Numbered from the stretch's first letter, positions 6,610 through 14,217 are shown. The stretch: DNA of 44,415 nucleotides from CAWCTB01 sp963798275 (GCA_963798275.1 CAWCTB010000004.1:1-44415); one strand, 5' to 3'. A program made the numbers and translations. The notes: a model not told the origin generated them from the letters alone.

Positions 6610-8007
6610 TTACACCAGGCCCTGGTCCAGCATGGCGTTGGCGACTTTCAGGAAGCCGCCGATGTTGGCGCCGTTCACGAGATTGCCGGGCGTGCCGTAG
6701 GTCTCGGCGGTCTCGTAGCAGTTCTTGTGGATGGCGATCATGATCTTGTGCAGACGATCGTCGACTTCTTCGCGGGTCCAGGTGAGGCGAGCGCTGTTCT
6801 GCGCCATCTCGAGACCTGACGTCGCGACGCCGCCGGCGTTGGCAGCCTTGGCCGGGCCATAGAGGATTCCGGCCTCGAGGAACAGCTTGGTGGCTTCCAG
6901 CGTGCTCGGCATGTTCGCGCCCTCGGCAACGACCTTGCAGCCGTTGTTGATGAGGTTCTGCGCGTCCTTGGCGTTGATTTCGTTCTGGGTGGCGCTGGGG
7001 AAGGCGCAGTCGGCCTTGATGTTCCACAGCGGGTTGTAGCCCAGCTTCACGTCGGTCGGCATGAAGACGGCCTTCTTGAACTGCTCGGTGTACTCGCGGA
7101 TGCGGCCGCGCTTCACGTTCTTCAGTTCCATGACCCAGGCCAGCTTCTCGCGATCGATGCCGTCGGGATCGTAGATGACGCCGTCGGAGTCGGAGAAGGT
7201 GAGGGGCTTGGCGCCGAAGTCGAGCAGCTTCTCGACCGTGTACTGCGAGACGTTGCCGCTGCCGGAAACCAGGCAGAGCTTGCCTTCCAGCGTGTCCTTG
7301 CGGGTCTTCAGCATCTCGTTGGCGAAATAAACGCAGCCGTAGCCGGTGGCTTCCGGACGAATCAGCGAGCCGCCCCAGCTGAGGCCTTTGCCGGTGAGCA
7401 CGCCGGTAAACTCGTTGCGCAGGCGCTTGTACTGGCCGAACAGGAAGCCGATCTCGCGTCCGCCTACGCCGATGTCGCCGGCGGGCACGTCGGTGTCGGG
7501 GCCGATGTGGCGGCAGAGCTCGGTCATGAAGCTCTGGCAGAAGCGCATGACTTCGTTGTCGCTCTTGCCCTTGGGATCGAAGTCGGAGCCGCCCTTGCCG
7601 CCGCCCATGGGCAGCGTGGTGAGCGAGTTCTTGAAGACCTGTTCGAAGGCCAGGAACTTCAGGATGCCGAGATTGACGGAGGGGTGGAAGCGCAGGCCGC
7701 CCTTGTAGGGGCCGATGGCGCTGTTCATCTCAATGCGGAAGCCGCGGTTGACCTGGATGTTGCCCTGGTCATCGAACCACGGCACACGGAACATGAGCAC
7801 GCGCTCGGGCTCGGTGATGCGCTCAAGGATGCGGGCGGAGATGTACTCCGGATGCCGCTCCAGCACGAGGCGCAGCGACTCGAGCACTTCCTGCACGGCC
7901 TGGTGGAATTCCGGTTCGGCGGGGTTCTTGGCCTTCACCAGGGCCATTACATCGTTGATGTAATCGCTTGGCGTTTTGATCGCCGTGGTCATAATTCCAA
8001 CTGTCAT
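6610..8007 (-). CDS. gdhA: NADP-specific glutamate dehydrogenase
   Basis: 465-residue hexameric-type glutamate dehydrogenase: reversible reductive amination of 2-oxoglutarate with ammonium, linking carbon and nitrogen metabolism in the cytoplasm. Key elements: IEMNSAIGPYKGGLRFHPSV with substrate-binding Lys102, Lys126, PMGGGKGGSDF with Lys138, and DVPAGDIGVGGREIG with the catalytic Asp178; then a Rossmann domain with VSGSGNVSQY. The size and motifs fit the ~450-residue NADP-linked class. Start ATG 8007 is set by a strong AAGGAGGA 6 nt upstream. A CRP-like palindrome and -10 lie ~85-130 bp upstream with a folded leader in between. A broken copy of its 3' end lies downstream at 5761-6014. Confidence 0.96.
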   Translation of the reverse strand: MTVGIMTTAIKTPSDYINDVMALVKAKNPAEPEFHQAVQEVLESLRLVLERHPEYISARILERITEPERVLMFRVPWFDDQGNIQVNRGFRIEMNSAIGPYKGGLRFHPSVNLGILKFLAFEQVFKNSLTTLPMGGGKGGSDFDPKGKSDNEVMRFCQSFMTELCRHIGPDTDVPAGDIGVGGREIGFLFGQYKRLRNEFTGVLTGKGLSWGGSLIRPEATGYGCVYFANEMLKTRKDTLEGKLCLVSGSGNVSQYTVEKLLDFGAKPLTFSDSDGVIYDPDGIDREKLAWVMELKNVKRGRIREYTEQFKKAVFMPTDVKLGYNPLWNIKADCAFPSATQNEINAKDAQNLINNGCKVVAEGANMPSTLEATKLFLEAGILYGPAKAANAGGVATSGLEMAQNSARLTWTREEVDDRLHKIMIAIHKNCYETAETYGTPGNLVNGANIGGFLKVANAMLDQGLV

Positions 8008-8048
8008 AAAAGGTCCTCCTTAGAACCTTATCAATTGCAGATATGTGG

Positions 8049-8090
8049 GCCGTGGTAACGGTGGATAAACCTCCGTAGAGGCGGCCACGG
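8049..8090 (-). promoter_or_regulatory. structured 5' leader of gdhA
   Basis: Within the predicted untranslated leader, CCGTGG (8085-8090) pairs with CCACGG (8050-8055), enclosing a second stem CCTC/GAGG (8070-8073 with 8078-8081). The ribosome binding site follows downstream unpaired. It could stabilise the mRNA or regulate it; it does not match any riboswitch I know. Confidence 0.35.
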
Positions 8091-8092
8091 GT

Positions 8093-8135
8093 ATTTAAGT
8101 CCCGCGGCGACGGCTTTACCGTGACCGTTATCACC
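8093..8135 (-). promoter_or_regulatory. gdhA promoter with CRP/FNR-like site
   Basis: Palindrome GTGA-N6-TCAC at 8121-8134 (centre 8127.5). On the minus strand a -10-like TTAAAT occupies 8098-8093, predicting a start near 8086, so the palindrome centre is at about -41.5: the position of class II CRP-activated promoters. The -10 matches consensus at 4 of 6 positions. Confidence 0.5.
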
Positions 8136-8352
8136 CCAAAACGTGACTGGCGGGCCAGAGCCTGTGACATGGGCGAGGCGGCCAGAGATCGGATTGGAGC
8201 AGTGGAAAGATACTCCCGAGTCGCGGTTTGCTGCAACAGGTCATGGCGAGTGGTGACCCGGGCGATAGTGTGCAATGCGATTCCTGGGCGAAGCGCAGGT
8301 GCCCGCATGGACTAGGATTGGGAGCACAATTCGACCCGGCGGAGGTCTTGCG
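8136..8352. other. divergent spacer between gdhA and the lipoprotein gene
   Basis: Nothing further recognised beyond the gdhA promoter elements; presumably holds the promoter of the lipoprotein gene. Confidence 0.3.
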
Positions 8353-8772
8353 GTGAACCGAAGGTGGCGGACAATTGCGGCCCTGGGCCTGGCGGTTGGA
8401 GTGTGGGGCTGCGGGAAATCGGGCGCACCGGAGGCGAGTCCGTCCATGCGCGCGGACGCGGCTTCCTCCACGTCCGCTACACCCTATCCAGCGGCGGCGC
8501 GGTTCGACGGGTGGCTGGGGCGGTGGAACGGAGCGGACGGGAGCTATCTGCTGCTTTCGCGAAACGGCGACGCGTACACCATCAAGATTCAATCGCTGGA
8601 CGGAGCCAACATTTACGAGGCAACCCCTGCCGGCGACCGCATGCAATTCACCCGCGATGGCACGACGGAATACATTCATGCCGGCAATGGCAAAGAGACG
8701 GGGATGAAATGGTTCCGCGCCAAGAAGAATTGCCTCATCATCAAGCCCGGCGAAGGATTCTGCCGCTACTAA
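8353..8772 (+). CDS. hypothetical lipoprotein
   Basis: 139-residue protein that I do not recognise. Starting at GTG 8353, 7 nt after GGAGG, it opens with a classic lipoprotein signal: basic start, hydrophobic stretch (TIAALGLAVGVWGC) and a lipobox ending at Cys20. A Ser/Ala/Pro-rich linker follows, then a compact domain (FDGWLGRWNGADGSYLLLSRNGDAYTIKIQSLDGANIYEA) with the rhythm of a small beta-barrel, perhaps lipocalin/avidin-like: WxGxW then alternating strands. The frame is open further upstream to 8275 but without a signal peptide. It faces away from gdhA. The role is unknown; periplasmic or outer-membrane anchoring is inferred. Confidence 0.7.
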   Translation: MNRRWRTIAALGLAVGVWGCGKSGAPEASPSMRADAASSTSATPYPAAARFDGWLGRWNGADGSYLLLSRNGDAYTIKIQSLDGANIYEATPAGDRMQFTRDGTTEYIHAGNGKETGMKWFRAKKNCLIIKPGEGFCRY

Positions 8773-8837
8773 AGCAGATCTCACGTGCAGAATGATGAGG
8801 GTCGGGAACCTCCCGTTTGCGGAAACAAGAGAATCCC

Positions 8838-9287
8838 TTATGATCCGCGGCGCGCATCGAGGCTTGCCGGCCCGGCGCCGAATTGAGTAATCAGCAGGGC
8901 TGCACCAACCATAGAAATATTCTTCATGAAGTTGACCATCTGTGTCTGCATAACCATAGGATCTGTGAGGCCCCAGAACTTGTGCATCATGAAAGTGACC
9001 GGCACGAGGAATAAAACGATCAGCCAAGCACCAATGCGGGCGTGAAAGCCAAACAGGATGCTGAGCCCTCCGGCGATGGCGATCACGCCCGAGAGCGGTA
9101 CCGCAATGGATGCCAGCGGCACGCCCTGGCTGGCGGCGTAGGCAATGGCGCCCTTGCTGAAGTGACTGAGCGCGGTCATCAGGAAGATCAGAGTGAAAAG
9201 CAGCCGACCCAGTACAACGATGGCGGCCTGCGCGGTGGTGGTTTCGCGAAGGCTGGTTGCGTGCAGAGAGGCGGAATTGGTTGCCAT
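8838..9287 (-). CDS. DoxX family integral membrane protein
   Basis: 149 residues with four predicted hydrophobic segments (about 22-42, 60-82, 86-104, 118-136). The pattern IVVLGRLLFTLIFLMTALSHF near the N-terminus, then VPLSGVIAIAGGLSILFGFHARIGAWLIVLFLVPVTFMMHKFW, is that of DoxX/DoxD-like proteins. Relatives are linked to thiosulfate:quinone reduction or to oxidative and thiol stress. Start ATG 9287 follows AAAGGAGC by 8 nt. It is divergent from an HxlR regulator, and the shared intergenic region contains a strong inverted repeat, so redox or aldehyde/quinone-responsive control by that regulator is likely. Confidence 0.88.
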   Translation of the reverse strand: MATNSASLHATSLRETTTAQAAIVVLGRLLFTLIFLMTALSHFSKGAIAYAASQGVPLASIAVPLSGVIAIAGGLSILFGFHARIGAWLIVLFLVPVTFMMHKFWGLTDPMVMQTQMVNFMKNISMVGAALLITQFGAGPASLDARRGS

Positions 9288-9352
9288 AATATTAGCTCCT
9301 TTGAATGGGGTCTCAGCCCCGATGGAAATTGGATGGCGCTGCCGCGATTAAG

Positions 9353-9402
9353 GTTACTTTAAATAACTGGTTGCTTTTGTACAGCAGACACTTTAAAGTA
9401 AC
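9353..9402. promoter_or_regulatory. two-box operator between doxX and hxlR
   Basis: GTTACTTTAAA (9353-9363) and its exact reverse complement TTTAAAGTAAC (9392-9402). Each arm is also close to a palindrome (GTTACTTTAAATAAC; ACTTTAAAGT). Centres are ~34 bp apart, about three helical turns, so two dimers could bind on the same face of the DNA. This is the likely binding region of the HxlR protein. Confidence 0.65.
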
Positions 9403-9421
9403 TAAGAGGTGCGTTCTCACC

Positions 9422-9814
9422 GTGCGACGCTCTCAGTCCGATAATCCCTGCGCTATCAGCGGCCTTCTGGCGGTGTTGACCGGGCCGTGGACGCTTCATA
9501 TTTTGTGGGTGTTGAGCAATAAAGGAGCCACGCGATTCGGCGAGTTGCGGCGGCTAGTGAACGGCATCTCCTCGCGCGTGTTGACGGAGCGGCTTCGCCT
9601 GCTGGAAAAGCACGGCTTCGTATATCGCCACTACGAGCCGACCATCCCGCCTTCGGTCACCTATGGAATAACGGCGAAGATGAAAGACATACAGAAGGTG
9701 CTGCACCAGTTCGAGCAATTGGCCAGAAAATGGCAAGACGATGAATCATCGGTCTCGTCGCACAAGAGCGAGGGCGTGACTCGGGAAGTTGATCGAGCGC
9801 CAGCTCATCGCTGA
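9422..9814 (+). CDS. HxlR family transcriptional regulator
   Basis: 130-residue winged-helix regulator. CAISGLLAVLTGPWTLHILWVLSNKGATRFGELRRLVNGISSRVLTERLRLLEKHGFVYRHYEPTIPPSVTYGIT is the standard HxlR core, including the recognition helix (ISSRVLTERLRLLE) and the wing. The Cys near the N-terminus (NPCAISG) corresponds to the redox- or aldehyde-reactive Cys of HypR/YodB-type members. GTG 9422 is the best-placed start; an upstream in-frame codon at 9305 would add a non-family extension running through the operator. It probably represses doxX and itself. Confidence 0.88.
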   Translation: MRRSQSDNPCAISGLLAVLTGPWTLHILWVLSNKGATRFGELRRLVNGISSRVLTERLRLLEKHGFVYRHYEPTIPPSVTYGITAKMKDIQKVLHQFEQLARKWQDDESSVSSHKSEGVTREVDRAPAHR

Positions 9815-9820
9815 GTCAGG

Positions 9821-9834
9821 CAGCCGATCGGCTG
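9821..9834. terminator. palindrome after hxlR
   Basis: CAGCCGATCGGCTG is a perfect 14-bp palindrome between the convergent ends of hxlR and arsM. There is no T-run; a weak stop or neither. Confidence 0.3.
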
Positions 9835-9948
9835 GAATGTGCGCCTCGCGAGTAGGACCTAGCGCAACGGCCAGAGCAGATTCGCAGCCGGGTGCTTCTG
9901 GACGCCGCGCCGAATGAAGCGCTGCCCTGCTCAATCGGCTGGCCTTCG

Positions 9949-10776
9949 CTACTTGCGGCCGTGCAGCTTTATCGATGCTACCGCATCCGCGGCTTCGCGC
10001 ACCATCGTGTCCGGGTTCTTCAGCGAAGTAATGGATACCGTCGAGCCGCAGCAGGAGCTTCCTCCAGTAGTGAAGCCTTCCGGCGCCAGCACTTTCACCA
10101 GGTCGGGACCGTGGGCGATGCGCGGGATGCTGAGATCGCGAAGACCGGCCGCCAAGGCAAAGCCGAGGTAGTCGGTAAGCAGACTGGCGCCGGAGATGCA
10201 GCCGACATAGGCGGCGATGTCGCGCGCCAACTCTGACGGCAGAGGCTTGAGCAGCACGATGTCGCTGACGGCGAATCGGCCGCCCGGTTTCAGCACGCGG
10301 GCGATCTCGCGAAAGACTGAGGGCTTGTCGGCGGAGAGATTGATGACGCAGTTGCTGATGACGTAGTCGACAGAATGGTCTTCGACCGGAAGTTGTTCGA
10401 TGAAGCCCTTGCGGAACTCGACGTTGGCCGCGCCGCGCTTTTCGGCGTTGGCGCGAGCCAGGGCGAGCATGTCGTCGGTCATGTCAACCCCGATGACGCG
10501 CCCGGTCGGACCGACGCGGCTCAGAGCGAGGAAGGCGTCGAAACCGGCGCCCGCGCCGAGATCGAGCACGGTCATGCCAGGAGCAATTTCGGTGAGCGCG
10601 AGCGGATTGCCGCAGCCCAGGCCGAGGTTGGCATCGCCGGCCAGGGCCAGTTCCTCGTCGCTGTAACCGATGGAAAGGGCGACGTCGTCGACCGGAGCTC
10701 CGCAGGGGGAAGCTTCTCCGCGGGCGACCGCGGCATAGTGTTCTTCGACCGCTGTTACAACCGATGCGTCTTTCAT
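9949..10776 (-). CDS. arsM: arsenite S-adenosylmethionine methyltransferase
   Basis: 275-residue ArsM: methylates As(III) using SAM, giving mono- to trimethylated arsenic, a detoxification route in the cytoplasm. Family hallmarks: GDANLGLGCGNPLALTEIAPGMTVLDLGAGAGFD (SAM motif I), VIGVDMTDDM, ISNCVINLSADK, and YVGCISGA. The three As(III)-binding cysteines of characterised ArsM proteins correspond to Cys55, Cys143 and Cys193; an N-terminal Cys25 and a C-terminal SSCCGS motif are also present. Its start ATG overlaps the stop of the upstream marR-type gene as ATGA (10773-10776), so it is translationally coupled to that regulator. No arsenite pump or ArsR gene is in the window. Confidence 0.95.
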   Translation of the reverse strand: MKDASVVTAVEEHYAAVARGEASPCGAPVDDVALSIGYSDEELALAGDANLGLGCGNPLALTEIAPGMTVLDLGAGAGFDAFLALSRVGPTGRVIGVDMTDDMLALARANAEKRGAANVEFRKGFIEQLPVEDHSVDYVISNCVINLSADKPSVFREIARVLKPGGRFAVSDIVLLKPLPSELARDIAAYVGCISGASLLTDYLGFALAAGLRDLSIPRIAHGPDLVKVLAPEGFTTGGSSCCGSTVSITSLKNPDTMVREAADAVASIKLHGRK

Positions 10777-11282
10777 TTCGTCTCCTTAGGGGCGCAGGGC
10801 GTCAGCCCGCATACGGGTTCGTTGAGCGCACAACAGCCTGCGCTCTCGATGGCGTTGTTGAGGACTCTAAGAGCGTTGAAGACCTCTGCCCTCTGCCCGG
10901 GAGGAACAGCGTCAATCACCTGGCGGGTACGGTCGCGCATGAGGCCGTCGAGTTGCTTGCGGGTACGGCGGCCGGCGGGGGTGATCCTGACCATGGCAGC
11001 GCGTCCGTCGGAATGGGCCCCGCGAACCCGCTCCACCAGGCGGCGGGATTCCAGGCGCTCCAGGACGCGGGTCATGGCGCTGGGCGAGATGCCGGACAGA
11101 GCTGCGAGATCGCTGAGGCGCGCGCCTTCGCTGGAAACCAGCACGCGCAGAATGGCGCATTGCCGCTGGCTCAACCCGTCACAGCAGACTTCGTCGGGAC
11201 CGATCTGGCCAAGAATGCGCGAGAGGCGCTCCAGCTCATCCCACCACTGCTGAACGTTCCCGGATGCGGGCTTCTGCGACAT
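10773..11282 (-). CDS. MarR family regulator, cysteine-rich, coupled to arsM
   Basis: 169-residue winged-helix protein: LSQRQCAILRVLVSSEGARLSDLAALSGISPSAMTRVLERLESRRLVERVRGAHSDGRAAMVRITPAGR is the MarR DNA-binding core (recognition helix SPSAMTRVLERLE, wing DGRAAMVRIT). Unusually for MarR it carries seven cysteines, in two groups: Cys33, Cys34, Cys42 before the HTH, and Cys150, Cys151, Cys158, Cys163 in the C-terminal tail. Being cotranscribed with arsM, it may sense As(III) or another thiophile through these thiols; this is inference. There is no ribosome binding site before the ATG, and the predicted promoter places the transcript start at the ATG. A perfect inverted repeat lies directly upstream. 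Confidence 0.88.
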   Translation of the reverse strand: MSQKPASGNVQQWWDELERLSRILGQIGPDEVCCDGLSQRQCAILRVLVSSEGARLSDLAALSGISPSAMTRVLERLESRRLVERVRGAHSDGRAAMVRITPAGRRTRKQLDGLMRDRTRQVIDAVPPGQRAEVFNALRVLNNAIESAGCCALNEPVCGLTPCAPKETK

Positions 11283-11325
11283 GGGGAAATGTTACCGTCA
11301 TTTATTTGCTTGCGTCAAGCAAATA
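11283..11325 (-). promoter_or_regulatory. promoter and operator of the marR-arsM operon
   Basis: Perfect 10-bp inverted repeat TATTTGCTTG/CAAGCAAATA (11303-11312 and 11316-11325) with a 3-bp spacer, typical of a MarR dimer site. On the minus strand TTGACG inside the repeat can serve as -35, with TAACAT 18 bp downstream as -10; the predicted start then coincides with the ATG at 11282. Repressor binding would block the -35. Confidence 0.6.
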
Positions 11326-11341
11326 GTATTGCCCTTAGGGG

Positions 11342-11462
11342 AAGGTCTGATTAAGTCAATGGACGGTCCCTCCGCGGCTAAAGCCGCGTTCATTTTGCGG
11401 CCTTTACGGACGGCCTGAAGGCCGTCCCCTTCAAGAGATTGGGCTTAATCAGAGATTCCTTA
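11342..11462. mobile_element. intact MITE-like element
   Basis: About 120 bp with terminal inverted repeats: left AAGGTCTGATTAAG (11342-11355), right CTTAATCAGA then GATTCCTT (11444-11461). Between them lie two internal hairpins, CGCGGCT/AGCCGCG (11373-11388) and GGACGGCC-TGAA-GGCCGTCC (11408-11427). No coding capacity. The second hairpin and flanking CCCCTTC are identical to the truncated copy near 6.1 kb. Confidence 0.7.
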
Positions 11463-11771
11463 GGTGGTTGACCGGGGACGGGAGGCAGGTCGATCAAGAG
11501 TTGCACCTGCAACTATGGGGTAACGGGCAGGGCTCTGGTTCCGGTCCGGCAGGCGCACCTCGGAGACAAAGTTCGGGTCGAGGGTCGGGTGCGGTGAGCG
11601 CACAAGCTGGAATCGGAAGGGCAGCGGAAAACGGAGCCGGGCCAGGCGCGATCCTGATTAGCTGTGATATGAAGATCGTGTTGCGGGATGACACGGTCGT
11701 TCCCGCCCCTTGTCCATGGCCGACTTCATCCCAGACAGGACAAAACCAGGGAAACGAAACGGAGCCTTTCG
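11463..11771. other. spacer upstream of the SpoIIE phosphatase gene
   Basis: No gene recognised. It contains one small perfect inverted repeat, AGTTGCA-CC-TGCAACT (11499-11514), which could be an operator. The frame of the phosphatase is open back to 11688 but that stretch is unlike protein-coding sequence. Confidence 0.35.
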
Positions 11772-13196
11772 ATGAATGGCATCAACACGGCAAATGCAGC
11801 AGTGGAAACGCTCCGCGGCGAGGTGGTGGATATTGTCCTCGGAACGATTTTCTTGTCCATCGGAGCGACCGCCTGCGCGATCGCAGCGATCCGCTGGCGC
11901 AGGGGCGTTCGCATCCTCGTATGGTTCGGAATCTTCAGCGGAATGTACGGCCTCCAAAAGCTGGGGCAGACGCCCACCATTTTGACGGTTCTGCCGCACT
12001 CCCTCAAGTCTGTCGCGCCCTATGTGAATACGGCGGTCATGTACCTGCTCTTGGTTTCTGCCTTGTTCGCCTGGCGAGAGCTGAGCCTGGGCAAACTCAG
12101 GCTCCTCGTCCAACTGGAAATCTTCGTCGGGTTGGCAATTGCTCTGGTGGGTATTGGCACGTTCGTCCTCGGTGGCCCAGCCAACAAATGGATGTTCTAC
12201 AACAACCTGCTCGCAGTTCTTGCCATGCCTGTCCTGTTAGTTGTCGTGCTGGTTCCAAAATTCTCCAGATTCCTGGTGATACCCAATCACCGCGTTCTGG
12301 CCGCTGGTACGCTCATTTTTGCGTTGGAGGTGCTGTACACCAACTTGGGGACCGTGCTGCGCTATCGCCCGCTGCCTTTGGTGGACTCGTTGGGCTTTGC
12401 CGTCCTTCTGTTTTCGCTGGGATACGTGGCTTTGGAGATATTGTTCACAAATGAGCGCCGTCTGCTTTCCATCGAGACGGAACTGGAGACGGCCCGGCAG
12501 ATACAGTCTTCCATTCTTCCGGCGAGAGTTCCCGAGATGGAGAATCTCCGTATCGCTGCTTCTTACCATCCCATGACCGCCGTTGCGGGCGATTTCTACC
12601 AATTTGTCCGCTCAGACAACAATCATCTGGGCATCCTTGTGGCAGACGTCTCTGGACATGGCATCCCGGCCGCGCTCATTTCTTCGATGATTAAAGTGGC
12701 CATGCAGTCCGTCGCCGTCCATGCCGATGATCCCGCGCAGGTGCTTGGCGGCTTGAATCGCATCCTGTCGAGTGAGGCGCACGGCCAGTTTGCCTCGGCG
12801 GCTTATGTTTGGATCGACACAGAGAACCGCAACGCGCTCTACTCGGCTGCGGGACATCCGCCGCTACTGTGCTGGCGGAATACGAGGGGCGAAATGCAGC
12901 GTATCGAAAGTAACGGGCTGTTGTTCGGAGTCGCACCCGACTCTGAATACCCGGTGTGCAGCGTGCCGCTTGAACCATCCGATCGCTTCCTGCTCTACAC
13001 CGACGGCGTGACCGAAACTGAGAACGCCGCGGGGGAGGCGTTTGGCGACCGGCAACTGGAACGGGTCGTACGCAATAATCGATTGCAGCCCGCCCCCGAG
13101 CTGTCGCGTCAAGTGCTCTCCGAACTCCAGAGGTGGCGACCTGCTGCAGTGAACCAGCAGGATGACATTACGCTTATCGTTGTCGATGTTCTTTAG
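11772..13196 (+). CDS. membrane-bound SpoIIE-type PP2C serine phosphatase
   Basis: 474 residues. The N-terminal ~215 residues hold about six or seven hydrophobic helices (for example IVLGTIFLSIGATACAIAAI, a membrane sensor region). A short coiled segment (IETELETARQIQSSILP) leads into a SpoIIE/RsbU PP2C domain: YHPMTAVAGDFYQFV, LGILVADVSGHGIPAALISSMIK, YSAAGHPPLL, LLYTDGVTET and a terminal DDITLIVVDV. The Asp residues of VAGD, DVSGHG and TDG and the DD near the end are the metal ligands. Such enzymes dephosphorylate anti-sigma antagonists or similar partners in stress signalling. ATG 11772 is preferred because GGAG lies 7 nt before it. No partner anti-sigma gene is nearby. Confidence 0.9.
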   Translation: MNGINTANAAVETLRGEVVDIVLGTIFLSIGATACAIAAIRWRRGVRILVWFGIFSGMYGLQKLGQTPTILTVLPHSLKSVAPYVNTAVMYLLLVSALFAWRELSLGKLRLLVQLEIFVGLAIALVGIGTFVLGGPANKWMFYNNLLAVLAMPVLLVVVLVPKFSRFLVIPNHRVLAAGTLIFALEVLYTNLGTVLRYRPLPLVDSLGFAVLLFSLGYVALEILFTNERRLLSIETELETARQIQSSILPARVPEMENLRIAASYHPMTAVAGDFYQFVRSDNNHLGILVADVSGHGIPAALISSMIKVAMQSVAVHADDPAQVLGGLNRILSSEAHGQFASAAYVWIDTENRNALYSAAGHPPLLCWRNTRGEMQRIESNGLLFGVAPDSEYPVCSVPLEPSDRFLLYTDGVTETENAAGEAFGDRQLERVVRNNRLQPAPELSRQVLSELQRWRPAAVNQQDDITLIVVDVL

Positions 13197-13519
13197 CTGA
13201 CCCGGCACCCGCCTAAAGGCCACAAAAGTGCTCTGAGTTTCAGACACCTGCGAACCGAGGGATTTGTCAACTGTTGTTATTTCGCCAAGTCATACACAAT
13301 CCTGTTTAAGCGGCCGGTTTGGGATTGCTTACGACTTGGCCTGCAGGTGGAGCATTTATCGAGCGTCTGCGGGAGCCTACAGGCGAGCCACCCCTCGCTG
13401 CTAGATCGGTGTCCGGGTTAGTAGGATGGCCTTGGGTAACCTACATGCCGTTCGTTGTTCCCGTTCGCATCGGACGATAGGTGTCGTGCAATCGCCATCT
13501 CACCCATAATCCGCAGTTC

Positions 13520-13576
13520 AAACGGCCAGCTCGCCGTTTGTCCAATTTGACTTTCCTTCCCTTGCTGCTGAACAAT
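13520..13576 (+). promoter_or_regulatory. putative promoter of the single-domain receiver gene, with palindrome
   Basis: Inverted repeat AAACGGC/GCCGTTT (13520-13526, 13533-13539) just upstream of TTGACT (13547-13552) and, after 18 bp, AACAAT (13571-13576). This resembles the TTGACA-N17-GACAAT promoters before the MazEF-like pair and lexA. It predicts an ~88-nt leader before 13671. The rest of 13197-13670 shows no gene. Confidence 0.4.
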
Positions 13577-13670
13577 TAGGCGGCAGTTTAGCAGGCTGAT
13601 TGGTCGCACTTTTTCTCTACCAGCACCTGGGCCCGGCAACCCAGACCTGCCTCGCCCGCGGAACATCTGT

Positions 13671-14042
13671 ATGGCCAGAATCCTTTGCGTCGACGACGAA
13701 CCCCACATCGTCCGACTAAAATGCACCATCCTGGAAGCCGCAGGCCACGAGGCCACGCCGTCCACTTCGGCGCAGGACGCAATTGCGAAGCTGGAGCAGA
13801 ACAGCTACGACGCGGTGGTGACCGACTGGCGGTTGGGAGACGCCAATGGCCGCTCGGTGGTGCAGGCCGCCAAGTCACATTCGACTATGCCTGTACCTGT
13901 AGTGGTGGTCTCGGGTTATGTCACCGAGGCCTTCCAGGCAGCGGAGCCGCTGGCGGACCTTTATCTGGAGAAGCCGGTCAATCCGGAGGAACTGGTCACG
14001 ATCGTCAACGAACTGCTGAAGACCAGCGAACGGGCCCGATAG
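13671..14042 (+). CDS. single-domain response regulator (receiver only)
   Basis: 123-residue CheY-like receiver with no output domain. Phosphorylation-site residues are all present: Asp8/Asp9 (CVDDEPH), phosphoacceptor Asp52 (VVTDWRLG), Ser81 at the Thr/Ser position (VVVSGY) and Lys101 (YLEKPVNPEEL). It would relay phosphate to, or bind, a partner protein. No cognate kinase is adjacent. It is flanked by the SpoIIE phosphatase and, convergently, by a LuxR regulator with a degenerate receiver, so this is a signalling neighbourhood; a functional link is not shown. Confidence 0.9.
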   Translation: MARILCVDDEPHIVRLKCTILEAAGHEATPSTSAQDAIAKLEQNSYDAVVTDWRLGDANGRSVVQAAKSHSTMPVPVVVVSGYVTEAFQAAEPLADLYLEKPVNPEELVTIVNELLKTSERAR

Positions 14043-14217
14043 ATTTCCCGGCGTCACCTTGTCGCAGTTGAGGACGTATTGCCGTCGCGACATCGCATCA
14101 ACCCCGCACGCCTTAACGTATGGCGTTTTCATTGAGGATGCGCAAATCCGTGTTTTCCGGCACCTCATGAGGCCGTGCCCTGACAAGACGACGCGTGGTC
14201 TCGGGGGCCAGTCGGGA

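Noticed and set aside
6476..7027. 183-codon minus-strand frame overlapping the gdhA 3' end
   Set aside because: Out of frame with gdhA and rich in Arg/Gln/His; continues through the hairpin array. A shadow.
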